From: Falsiroseomonas sp035644895
GTDB taxonomy: Bacteria; Pseudomonadota; Alphaproteobacteria; Acetobacterales; Acetobacteraceae
DNA length: 19,098 nucleotides
Direction of reading: 5' to 3'
Assembly: GCA_035644895.1 (NCBI GenBank)
Contig: DASQNQ010000350.1
Span: 1 to 19,098, forward strand
In this document: positions 1 through 7,073 of the stretch, piece after piece
Layout of the letters: every line of letters starts with the position of its first letter
Numbering within the stretch: position 1 is the first letter of the stretch
Made by a program: the position numbers and the translations under genes
The notes under the pieces: model-generated
Databases searched by the model: none
Told to the model about the DNA's origin: nothing
The model's input: the letters and a program-made list of their open reading frames with translations, nothing else

Positions 1-728
1 ATCTCGCGACGCTCAACAACGCCGCCGGGCGGCCTGCGCGGACGGTGGTGATCGTGCATGAGGATGGATTTTTCGGCGCTGGGATGGCGCAGCTAATGCA
101 GCGTGGCCTGCCGGGCCGCGGCTTCGAGATCCTGGAGACGATCAGCCACCCGACGCCGGCGCGCGACATGTCCAACATCGCGCTGCGCATCCGCTCGCTG
201 AACCCGGACCTGATCATCCCGTCCAGCTACTATGCCGAGTTCGTGCTGCTCTCCCGCACCCTGCAGCAGCGGCGCATCCGCCCCAAGGGCATCTACTGCG
301 TGCTCAACGGCGCCGCGTCCAACTTCCGCTTCCTGCGCGAATTCCCGGACGCCGCGAACCTGGTGATGGACGTGAACCACTGGGCCGACCCGCGCAAGCC
401 GAAGACGGCGGAGCTGCGCCGGCAGGTGGAGGCCGGGGGCCGGTTCTGGCTCTACAACACGCCGCTCAACTACTCGGCGGTCATGCTCGTCGCCGATGCG
501 CTGGAGCGGGCCGGACGCGCCGACCGCGGCGCGCTGATCGAGGCGCTGGCGCGGACGGATGGCGCCTTCACCCGCCACATCATGCCCTACGGCCCGACGC
601 GGTTCGAGAACGGGCAGAACACCGCCGCGCAGGCGGTGAACACGCAGGTGCAGGAAGGCGACATCAAGGTGATCTTCCCGACCGACTTCGCAGATGCGCG
701 GCCGGTCTTCCCCTGGCCGGCGACCTGA
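1..728 (+). CDS. ABC transporter substrate-binding protein, LivK/HAAT type (5' end outside window)
   Basis: The reading frame is open from the first base, so this is the C-terminal portion (about 242 codons) of a periplasmic solute-binding protein; the signal peptide and first lobe lie upstream. Visible features fit the type-1 periplasmic binding fold (Peripla_BP_6, LivK-like). A strand and loop reading VVIVHEDGFFG is followed by a Rossmann-like lobe containing SLNPDLIIPSSYYAEF. A C-terminal helix-rich segment holds NYSAVMLVADALERAG, and the end of the protein is a strand with KVIFP. It should capture a small solute in the periplasm and deliver it to the LivH/LivM permeases encoded 6 bases downstream. 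The family binds branched-chain amino acids, amides, urea and aromatic acids, so the substrate cannot be read from this fragment. The catabolic genes downstream argue for something other than leucine. The GTG at 45 could look like a start but is internal. Confidence 0.9.
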   Translation, partial: LATLNNAAGRPARTVVIVHEDGFFGAGMAQLMQRGLPGRGFEILETISHPTPARDMSNIALRIRSLNPDLIIPSSYYAEFVLLSRTLQQRRIRPKGIYCVLNGAASNFRFLREFPDAANLVMDVNHWADPRKPKTAELRRQVEAGGRFWLYNTPLNYSAVMLVADALERAGRADRGALIEALARTDGAFTRHIMPYGPTRFENGQNTAAQAVNTQVQEGDIKVIFPTDFADARPVFPWPAT

Positions 729-734
729 CGACCC

Positions 735-1613
735 TTGCGTTCCTACCCGCCGGAGATCGTGCTGGAGGCCGTGCTGAACGGCCTCCTCACAGGGGCCGTC
801 TACGGGCTTGTCGCCCTCGGGCTCACGCTGGTCTACGGCGTGCTCCACATCATCAACTTCGCGCATGGCGCGTTGCTGACGCTAGCCATGTATGCGGCCT
901 TCGTCTGCTGGCAGGTCTTCGGCCTCGATCCCTATCTCGCGATCCTGCCGCTCGTGCCGCTCTTCTTCGTGCTCGGCTACCTGGTGCAGCGCCTGGTGAT
1001 CGGGCCGGCGAGCCGCGGCGATGACTCCAACATCCTGCTGGTGACGCTCGGGCTCTCGATCATCATCGAGAACGGGCTGCTCGCGGTGTTCCGGTCGGAC
1101 ACGCTCTCCGTCCAGGTGCCCTATGCGATGGAGGTTGTGGAGGTCGGCGCGATGCTGCTCTCCTGGCCGCGCCTCGTGGGCTTCGGGGTGGCGTTCCTCG
1201 TCGCGGCCCTGCTCTTCGTGATTCTCGCCCTGACGGACACGGGGCGTGCGATCCGCGCGGTGGCGCGGGAGCGGACCGGCGCCGCGCTGGTCGGGATCGA
1301 TGTGGGACATGTCTATGCCGTGACCTTCGGGATCGGGACGGCGTGCCTCGCGGTTGCCGCCTGCCTGCTGCTGCCGTCCTTCTATGTCAGCCCGCGCGTC
1401 GGGAACGCCTTCGTGCTGGTGGCCTTCACCATCGTCGTGCTCGGTGGCATGGGCAGCGTGGCGGGGGCGCTGCTCGGCGGGCTGTTCATCGGCGTGATGG
1501 AGAGCCTGTCGGGCCTCTACCTCGGGGACAGCCTCGGGCAGATCGGCATCTTCGCGATCTTCATCCTGGTTCTGCTGTTCCGGCCGACAGGCCTGTTCGG
1601 GGCCAGGGCATGA
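735..1613 (+). CDS. livH: Branched-chain amino acid-type ABC transporter permease LivH
   Basis: Inner-membrane permease of 292 residues, one half of the translocation pore of a HAAT-family importer. The N-terminus (LNGLLTGAVYGLVALGLTLVYG, then INFAHGA) is the characteristic LivH opening. Several hydrophobic helices follow, and the C-terminal TIVVLGGMGSVAGALLGGLFIG segment is the conserved coupling and helix region. Length is normal for the family. The TTG at 735 is chosen because it leaves about a dozen residues before LNGL, as in other LivH proteins. No good Shine-Dalgarno is seen, and the alternative GTGs at 759 and 771 have purine runs too close to them. The stop overlaps the ATG of livM (ATGA), implying coupled translation. 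LivH heterodimerises with LivM and is driven by LivG/LivF. Family assignment is firm; substrate is unknown. Confidence 0.93.
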   Translation: MRSYPPEIVLEAVLNGLLTGAVYGLVALGLTLVYGVLHIINFAHGALLTLAMYAAFVCWQVFGLDPYLAILPLVPLFFVLGYLVQRLVIGPASRGDDSNILLVTLGLSIIIENGLLAVFRSDTLSVQVPYAMEVVEVGAMLLSWPRLVGFGVAFLVAALLFVILALTDTGRAIRAVARERTGAALVGIDVGHVYAVTFGIGTACLAVAACLLLPSFYVSPRVGNAFVLVAFTIVVLGGMGSVAGALLGGLFIGVMESLSGLYLGDSLGQIGIFAIFILVLLFRPTGLFGARA

Positions 1614-2557
1614 GCGGCCGCGACCTGCTGCCCATCCTGGCCTTCACCGTTCTGGCGGCCAGCGTGCCCCTGTTCGTCACCGCGGGCACGGTGCTGAACT
1701 TCCTGATCTTCACGCTCGTCATCGCGCTGGCGGCCCAGGGCTGGAACATCCTTGGCGGGTATGGCGGGCAGTACTCATTCGGACATGCGGCGTTCTTCGG
1801 CACGGCCGCCTATGCGACGGCGCTGCTGCAGCTGCGCCTCGGCGTGAATCCCTACGCCGCCTTCGCGCTCGGCGTCGCCCTGGGCGCGCTGGTCGGGATG
1901 GTGATCGGGTTCCTCTCCTTCCGCTCCGGCCTCCGCGGGTCGTACTTCGCCCTGGTCACGCTGGCCTTCGCTGAGGTCTTCCGCGTGCTGGCCAATGCGG
2001 CGGAGTTCACGGGCGGCGCCGCGGGCCTGCTCATCCGCCTCGACGTGCGGCCGGCCAATTTCCAGTTTGCGGACCGCGGAACCTTCTACCTCGTGGCCCT
2101 CGCCCTCGTGGTGGCGGCGCTCATCGCCACGCGGATGCTCGAGCGCTCTCGTCTCGGCGCGCAGCTCGTCGCGGTCCGGGAGAACGAGGCGGCCGCCCAG
2201 GCGCTCGGCGTCGATGCCCTGCGGGTGAAGCTTGCGGCCATCTCGATCTCGGCTGCCATGACGGGCGCGGCGGGCGCACTCTACACGCAGTACTTCCTCT
2301 ACCTGGATGCGAACATCGCCTACGGCACCTGGATCAGCGTGGAGGCGCTGCTTGCGCCCATCATCGGCGGCGCGGGCACGGTGTTCGGGCCGGTGGTGGG
2401 CGCCGTGATCCTGCACGGGCTGGGCGAGTTCGCGAAGTCGCTGGTGGGCCGGGTGCCGGGCGTGGACCTCGTCATCTTCGGCATCCTCCTGATTCTGGTG
2501 GTCCGCTTTCCGCCGCGTGATCTGCCCCGCCTGCTGCTCCGGCGGGCCCGGCCTTGA
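1610..2557 (+). CDS. livM: Branched-chain amino acid-type ABC transporter permease LivM
   Basis: Second inner-membrane permease, 315 residues from the ATG that overlaps the livH stop. The frame stays open further upstream inside livH, but that part is shadow. After a first hydrophobic segment come LivM hallmarks: GGYGGQYSFGHAAFFGTAAYA, then GLRGSYFALVTLAFAEV, and later GTWISVEALLAPIIGGAGTVFGP, the family's conserved cytoplasmic loop and ATPase-contact region. It ends with a basic tail (RLLLRRARP). It should pair with LivH to form the channel. The stop TGA at 2555-2557 overlaps the TTG start of livG, keeping the whole transporter translationally chained. No missing or broken parts are visible. 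Confidence 0.94.
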   Translation: MSGRDLLPILAFTVLAASVPLFVTAGTVLNFLIFTLVIALAAQGWNILGGYGGQYSFGHAAFFGTAAYATALLQLRLGVNPYAAFALGVALGALVGMVIGFLSFRSGLRGSYFALVTLAFAEVFRVLANAAEFTGGAAGLLIRLDVRPANFQFADRGTFYLVALALVVAALIATRMLERSRLGAQLVAVRENEAAAQALGVDALRVKLAAISISAAMTGAAGALYTQYFLYLDANIAYGTWISVEALLAPIIGGAGTVFGPVVGAVILHGLGEFAKSLVGRVPGVDLVIFGILLILVVRFPPRDLPRLLLRRARP

Positions 2558-3312
2558 GCGGGGGCGGCGTCTTCCTCGGTGTGCAGGGCGTTTCCAAGCG
2601 CTTCGGTGGGCTGCTCGCCGTCGCGGACGTGAACTTCGAGGTGGCGGAGGGCTCGATCAGCGGCCTGATCGGGCCGAACGGCGCGGGCAAGACGACGCTG
2701 TTCGCCATCGTCTCCGGTTTCCAGAAGCCGAGCGCCGGCCGCGTGTTCTGGCGCGGGCAGGACATCACGGGACAGCCGCCGCACCTGCTGGCGCGCAGCG
2801 GCATCGCCCGCACCTTCCAGATCGTGCAGCCCTTCGCGGGCCTGACCGTGCGGGAGAACATCGCGGTCGGCGCCTTCCTGCGCCACCGCCGCCGCGCCGA
2901 CGCGCTGGCTGCCGCGGAGCGCGTGGCGGAGCGCGTGGGCCTCTCGGCCGAGCTCGACAAGCCCGCCGCCGCGCTGACGGTCGCCGGGCGCAAGCGCGTG
3001 GAACTCGCGAAGGCGCTGGCGACGGAGCCGAGGCTGCTGCTGCTGGACGAGGTGCTGGCCGGTCTGAACCCGTCCGAGGTGCGCGACATCGTGCCCGTGA
3101 TCCGCGCCCTCCGCGACGGCGGCGTGACGGTGCTGATGATCGAACACGTGATGCAGGCTGTGATGAACCTCTGCGCCATGGTCCATGTCCTGGCGCAGGG
3201 TCGCATCATTGCCTCCGGCACGCCGTCCGAGGTGGTGGCGGACCCCGCCGTGGTGGAGGCCTATCTCGGCCATGGCGCGGCCACGCGCCTGGCGGGGGGC
3301 GCGCATGCTTGA
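2554..3312 (+). CDS. livG: ABC transporter ATP-binding protein LivG
   Basis: Cytoplasmic ATPase subunit, 252 residues. Walker A is GPNGAGKTT at residues 40-48, Walker B is the LLLLDE stretch before VLAGLNP, and the H-loop His sits in IEHVM. The ABC signature around residues 141-148 reads LTVAGRKR rather than LSGGQ. As I recall, many LivG proteins of this subfamily have similar L-T-x-A-G-R-K-R versions, so this is probably a lineage feature and not damage. The C-terminal AYLGHGA tail is typical of LivG. The start is TTG at 2554, overlapping the livM stop as TTGA; it gives a normal N-terminus before GVSKRFGG. It forms an ATPase heterodimer with LivF, whose ATG lies inside the last codons of this gene. 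Confidence 0.93.
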   Translation: MSGGGVFLGVQGVSKRFGGLLAVADVNFEVAEGSISGLIGPNGAGKTTLFAIVSGFQKPSAGRVFWRGQDITGQPPHLLARSGIARTFQIVQPFAGLTVRENIAVGAFLRHRRRADALAAAERVAERVGLSAELDKPAAALTVAGRKRVELAKALATEPRLLLLDEVLAGLNPSEVRDIVPVIRALRDGGVTVLMIEHVMQAVMNLCAMVHVLAQGRIIASGTPSEVVADPAVVEAYLGHGAATRLAGGAHA

Positions 3313-4006
3313 GGTGGAGGATCTCGTCGCCGGATATGGGCTGACCCGCGTGTTGGAGGGCGTTTCGCTCTCCGTCCAGCCGGGGGAGGTGGTGGCCGTG
3401 CTCGGCTCCAACGGCGCGGGCAAGACAACGCTGAACATGGCGATCAGCGGCCTCGTCCGCCCGCGGGCGGGGCGGGTGCGGTTCGAGGGGCGGGACATCA
3501 CGGGCCGCAGCCCGGCCGAGATCATGGCGGCCGGGCTGATCCAGGTGCCGGAGGGGCGGAAGATCTTTCCGAACCTCTCCGTGCGGGAGAACCTGGAGCT
3601 CGGTTCCTACCGCCGCGCGAAGGCCAACCGTGCGCGGAACCTGGAGCAGGTCTTCGCCACCTTCCCCCGGCTGCGCGAAAGGACGGGCCAGGCGGCTGGC
3701 ACCCTCTCGGGTGGGGAGCAGCAGATGCTGGCGATCGGCCGCGGACTGATGGCGGAGCCGCGGCTGCTGATCCTGGACGAGCCCTCGCTCGGCCTCTCGC
3801 CCCTGCTGGTGGAGGAGATGTTCGCGCTCATCCGCCGCCTCCACGCGGACGGGTTGGCGATCATGCTGGTCGAGCAGAACGTGGCGCAGAGCCTGGAGAT
3901 TGCGGACCGGGCCCATGTGCTGGAAAACGGGACCTTCGTGCTCGGCGGCCCTGCTGCCCGGGTGCGGGAAGACCCGGAGCTGAAGCGGGCCTATCTCGGC
4001 CTCTAG
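3305..4006 (+). CDS. livF: ABC transporter ATP-binding protein LivF
   Basis: Cytoplasmic ATPase partner of LivG, 233 residues from the ATG at 3305, which overlaps the end of livG by 8 bases. Walker A is GSNGAGKTT at 34-42. The signature is canonical (LSGGEQQ, 134-140), followed by Walker B LLILDEP and the family-specific SLGLSPLLVEEMF. The H-loop region is VEQNV. The motif VPEGRKIFPNLSVRENLELG is strongly diagnostic of LivF. The open frame extends to 3185, but those extra residues are livG in another frame and do not resemble LivF. It is the last transporter gene; a 14-base gap with a strong Shine-Dalgarno leads into the first catabolic gene, suggesting one transcript. Confidence 0.95.
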   Translation: MLEVEDLVAGYGLTRVLEGVSLSVQPGEVVAVLGSNGAGKTTLNMAISGLVRPRAGRVRFEGRDITGRSPAEIMAAGLIQVPEGRKIFPNLSVRENLELGSYRRAKANRARNLEQVFATFPRLRERTGQAAGTLSGGEQQMLAIGRGLMAEPRLLILDEPSLGLSPLLVEEMFALIRRLHADGLAIMLVEQNVAQSLEIADRAHVLENGTFVLGGPAARVREDPELKRAYLGL

Positions 4007-4012
4007 GGAGGA
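4006..4012 (+). promoter_or_regulatory. Ribosome binding site for the MmgE/PrpD gene
   Basis: The sequence GGGAGGA contains a near-perfect Shine-Dalgarno (GGAGG at 4007-4011), 9 bases before the ATG at 4021. It overlaps the last base of the livF stop codon. It is one of the strongest sites in the window and supports independent, efficient initiation where the transporter genes hand over to the catabolic genes. Confidence 0.7.
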
Positions 4013-4020
4013 CCAGGCGC

Positions 4021-5412
4021 ATGGCGATCGTTACCCCGGGCGTGGTGCCGGCCTCCGCGCTCCTGGCCGAGGCGCCTTCGCCCTGGCTGGCGGAGTGGTC
4101 GCGCTTCGCGGCCGCGCTCCGCTTCGGGGACCTGCCGGGCGGGGTCGCGGATCATGCGCGGCTGGTGCTGCTCGACACCCTGGGCGCGATCGCGGCCGGC
4201 GCGCAGGAGCCGGAGATGACAGCCCTGGCGCAGCGCATGGTGGCGCGGGAGGGCGCGGGCGAGGCGCCGGTCATCGGCCTCGCGCATCTCGCGCGGCCAG
4301 GGACGGCCGCCTTCCTGAACGGCACGGCCGGGACGATGCTGGAGCTGGACGAGGGCAACCAGTATGCGCGCGGGCATCCGGCCATCCACGTCGTGCCGGC
4401 GCTGCTGGCCGCACCGCGCGGGGACGGGGCCGCGCTGCTGCTCGCGCTCGCGCTCGGCTACGAGATCGGCGCGCGAGTCGGCATCGCATCGAAGCTGCTG
4501 GTGACGATGCACCCGCACGGCACCTGGGGCACGCTCGGCGCGGCGATGGGCACGGCGAAGCTGCATGGCGCGACGAAGGCGGAGATGCAGGCGGTCGTCA
4601 ACATCGCGTCCACCCTTGGCCTCGCCACGTCGCGCCGCACGATGCTGGAGGGGGGCACGGTCCGGAACAGCTATGCCGGGGTCGCGAACATGCTCGGGCT
4701 GACCGCCTGGGATCTGGCCCGTGCCGGCTTCGAGGGGGAGCGCGACGGCGTCGCGACGGTCTTCGGCACGGTGGCGGCCTCCGACTTCCAACCGGAGGAA
4801 ATGGTGCGCGACCTCGGCGCCCGCTGGGAGATCGCGCGCAACTACTTCAAGCGCCACGCCGCCTGCCGCTACACCCACGGTGCGCTCGACGCGATGGGCG
4901 AGATCCTGCGCCGCACCGGCCCGCTGCAGCCCGGGCAGGTCGCGGCCATCGAGGTGCGGACCTATGTGTGGGCCGCGCAGCTCGACAGCCCGGCCGCGCC
5001 GAACATGCTGGCCGCGAAGTTCTCGCTTCCCTTCGCGCTGGCCTCCTTCGTCGCGCATGGCGGCGCGCCGGTGGAGGCGTTCCGCGCGCCCGCGCGCCAG
5101 GACCCTGACATCGCCGCGCTGGCGACACGCGTGCGGGTCGAGGAGGATGCGGCGCTCACCGCCATGCTGCCAGGGCTGCGTCCCGCCCGGCTGCGCGTGA
5201 CGCTGGCCGATGGCCAGGTCCATGAGGCCGAGGCCCTGACGAACCGCGGCGACACGGAGGACCCGTACAGGGCGGAGGAGGTGAGGGAGAAGTTCCGCGA
5301 ACTCGCCGGCCCGGTCTATGGTGCGGAGCGGGCGCGCGCCATCGAGGACGCGGTGATGGCCCTGAGTCCGCATGTCGAGGCAGCGTCGCTTGCGGAGTTG
5401 CTGCGGCGGTGA
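4021..5412 (+). CDS. MmgE/PrpD family protein (dehydratase/decarboxylase/epimerase-type)
   Basis: Cytoplasmic protein of 463 residues, full length for the MmgE/PrpD family. That family includes 2-methylcitrate dehydratase, cis-aconitate decarboxylase and iminodisuccinate epimerase. Visible family features: LVLLDTLGAIAAG at 48-60, LELDEGN near 107-113, HPAIHVVPALLA at 119-130, GYEIGARVG at 146-154, HPHGTWGTLGAA at 164-175 and KRHAACRYTH starting at residue 277. It ends with the small C-terminal domain containing EDPYRAEEVREKF. The members with known activity act on polycarboxylates or amino-dicarboxylates. The position next to HyuAB and not prpB/prpC makes methylcitrate metabolism unlikely; a role as isomerase, dehydratase or decarboxylase on the imported compound is inference. 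Its stop overlaps the GTG start of hyuB (GTGA). Confidence 0.9.
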   Translation: MAIVTPGVVPASALLAEAPSPWLAEWSRFAAALRFGDLPGGVADHARLVLLDTLGAIAAGAQEPEMTALAQRMVAREGAGEAPVIGLAHLARPGTAAFLNGTAGTMLELDEGNQYARGHPAIHVVPALLAAPRGDGAALLLALALGYEIGARVGIASKLLVTMHPHGTWGTLGAAMGTAKLHGATKAEMQAVVNIASTLGLATSRRTMLEGGTVRNSYAGVANMLGLTAWDLARAGFEGERDGVATVFGTVAASDFQPEEMVRDLGARWEIARNYFKRHAACRYTHGALDAMGEILRRTGPLQPGQVAAIEVRTYVWAAQLDSPAAPNMLAAKFSLPFALASFVAHGGAPVEAFRAPARQDPDIAALATRVRVEEDAALTAMLPGLRPARLRVTLADGQVHEAEALTNRGDTEDPYRAEEVREKFRELAGPVYGAERARAIEDAVMALSPHVEAASLAELLRR

Positions 5413-7073
5413 GCGCGCCCGATCCCGTCACGTTGGCGGTGCTCAAGGGTCGGCTGGAGCAGATCGCGGACGAGATGGATGCGACGCTCTACCGCAGCGC
5501 CTTCAACCCCATCATCGCGGAGGCGCGCGACGCCTGCCACGGCCTCTACCACGCCGAGACGGGTGCGACGCTCGTGCAGGGCACGAAGGGCCTGCCGATC
5601 TTCGTCGGCGCGATGTCCTTCGCCGTGCAGGCGGTGATCCGCCGCGTGGCGGACGGGGCAGGCGTGGCACCGGGCGACACCTTCCTGTTCAACGACCCGT
5701 ACGAGGGCGGGACGCACCTGAACGACTTCCGCCTGGTGCGGCCGGTGTTCCGGCAGGGGCGGCTGTTCTGCTGGCTGGCCTCCGTCGGGCACTGGCTCGA
5801 CATCGGGGGCAATGTGCCGGGCAACTACAATCCCTGCGCGACGGAAAGCCACCAGGAGGGCGTGCGGATCCCGCCCGTGAAGCTGATCCGCGCCGGCGAG
5901 ATGCAGCTCGACATCCTCGACATCCTGGCCGCCAACAGCCGCGTCCCGCAGTCGAACTGGGGGGACCTGAACGGGCAGCTCAACGCGCTTGACCTCGGGG
6001 AGCGGCGGCTCGGGCAGTTGCTCGACGAGCACGGGGAGCCGGTGCTCGAAGCCGCCTTCGCCGCGCTGGCCGACCGTGCGGCCGCGCTGATGGCCGCCGA
6101 GGTCGAGGCGCTGCCGGACGGGACCTATGCCTTCGAGGACTACCTGGACAATGACGGCGTGGTGGATGAGCGCCTCACCATTGCGCTCGACATGACCGTG
6201 GACGGGGACCGGCTGACGCTCGACTTCAGCCGCTCCTCCCCGCCCTGCCTCGGGCCGCTGAACATCTCCTTCGCGACGGCGGTGGCGGCCTGCTACGTCG
6301 CGCTCAAGCACGCCTTCCCGGACGTGCCGGCCAATGCCGGGGTGCTGCGGCCCATCCGTTTCGTCATCCCCGATACGACGCTGCTGGCGGCCAGCGCGCC
6401 GCGGCCCGTCGCGGGCTACACGGAGACGATCCTGCGGCTGATCGGCGTGATCTTCGGCGCGCTCGGCAAGGCGGTGCCGGAGCGCGCGACGGCGGCGCCC
6501 TTCGGCACGATCAACGCGCTGTCGCTCTCGGGTCAGCGGCATGACGGAACGCGCTGGGTGATGTTCTCCTTCTTCGGTGGCGGGCTCGGCGGCAACCCGG
6601 AGGGCGACGGACTGCACCATGCGAACAACCCGATCTCCACCGCGACCATCCCGCCGGCCGAGATCCTGGAAGCCGCCTACCCCGTGCTGTTCACCCAGTG
6701 GGCGCTGCGCCCGGACAGCGGCGGCCCCGGGCGGCACCGTGGCGGAGTCGGCGCCGTCTACGAGATCGAGGCGCTGGCGCCGGGAACGACCGAGGTCGCC
6801 CTGCTCGGCGAGCGCGGGCGGCATGCGCCCTTCGGCGTGAATGGCGGCGGCCCTGGCGCGCTGAACCGCTTCACCTGGGAGACGGACACGGGATGGGACA
6901 GCCCGCCCATGGCCAGCAAGGTCGTCGGCGTCCGGATCGGGCAGGGGCGTCGCGTGCGGCTCGAGACACCGGGCGGGGGCGGCTGGGGCGATCCGGCGGA
7001 GCGCGCACGCGAGGCGGTGGCGCGGGATGTGCGCCTCGGCCATGTCTCGGCGAGCGGGGGCGGCGCGGCATGA
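5409..7073 (+). CDS. hyuB: Hydantoinase/oxoprolinase/acetone-carboxylase family, subunit B
   Basis: Hydantoinase B (HyuB) family subunit, 554 residues, usual length. Family marks: EQIADEMDATLYRSAFNPII near the N-terminus, NDPYEGGTHLND at 95-106 and GHWLDIGG starting at G127. Further on come NAGVLRPI, a Gly-rich segment FGGGLGGNPEGDG and a C-terminal SGGPGRHRGGVG. GGGGWGDP near the end is the classic HyuB terminus. With HyuA it forms an enzyme that couples ATP hydrolysis to opening of cyclic amides (N-methylhydantoin, 5-oxoproline, caprolactam) or to carboxylation of ketones. No extra small subunit like that of acetone or acetophenone carboxylase is encoded here, which favours the hydrolytic branch (inference). 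The GTG start overlaps the upstream stop, and the gene ends in an ATGA overlap with hyuA. Confidence 0.92.
   Translation: MSAPDPVTLAVLKGRLEQIADEMDATLYRSAFNPIIAEARDACHGLYHAETGATLVQGTKGLPIFVGAMSFAVQAVIRRVADGAGVAPGDTFLFNDPYEGGTHLNDFRLVRPVFRQGRLFCWLASVGHWLDIGGNVPGNYNPCATESHQEGVRIPPVKLIRAGEMQLDILDILAANSRVPQSNWGDLNGQLNALDLGERRLGQLLDEHGEPVLEAAFAALADRAAALMAAEVEALPDGTYAFEDYLDNDGVVDERLTIALDMTVDGDRLTLDFSRSSPPCLGPLNISFATAVAACYVALKHAFPDVPANAGVLRPIRFVIPDTTLLAASAPRPVAGYTETILRLIGVIFGALGKAVPERATAAPFGTINALSLSGQRHDGTRWVMFSFFGGGLGGNPEGDGLHHANNPISTATIPPAEILEAAYPVLFTQWALRPDSGGPGRHRGGVGAVYEIEALAPGTTEVALLGERGRHAPFGVNGGGPGALNRFTWETDTGWDSPPMASKVVGVRIGQGRRVRLETPGGGGWGDPAERAREAVARDVRLGHVSASGGGAA

Noticed and set aside
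93..866. Long open frames on the minus strand, here and under almost every gene (for example 2320-3525, 4003-5373, 5316-7043, 9468-11204 and 11047-13362)
   Set aside because: Their translations are rich in Arg, His, Gly, Ala and Pro with no recognisable domain, and each lies opposite a well-supported + strand gene. This is the usual effect of very high GC content.
4021..5412. 2-methylcitrate dehydratase PrpD in propionate metabolism
   Set aside because: None of the other propionate genes are present and the context is HyuAB; only the family-level name is supported.
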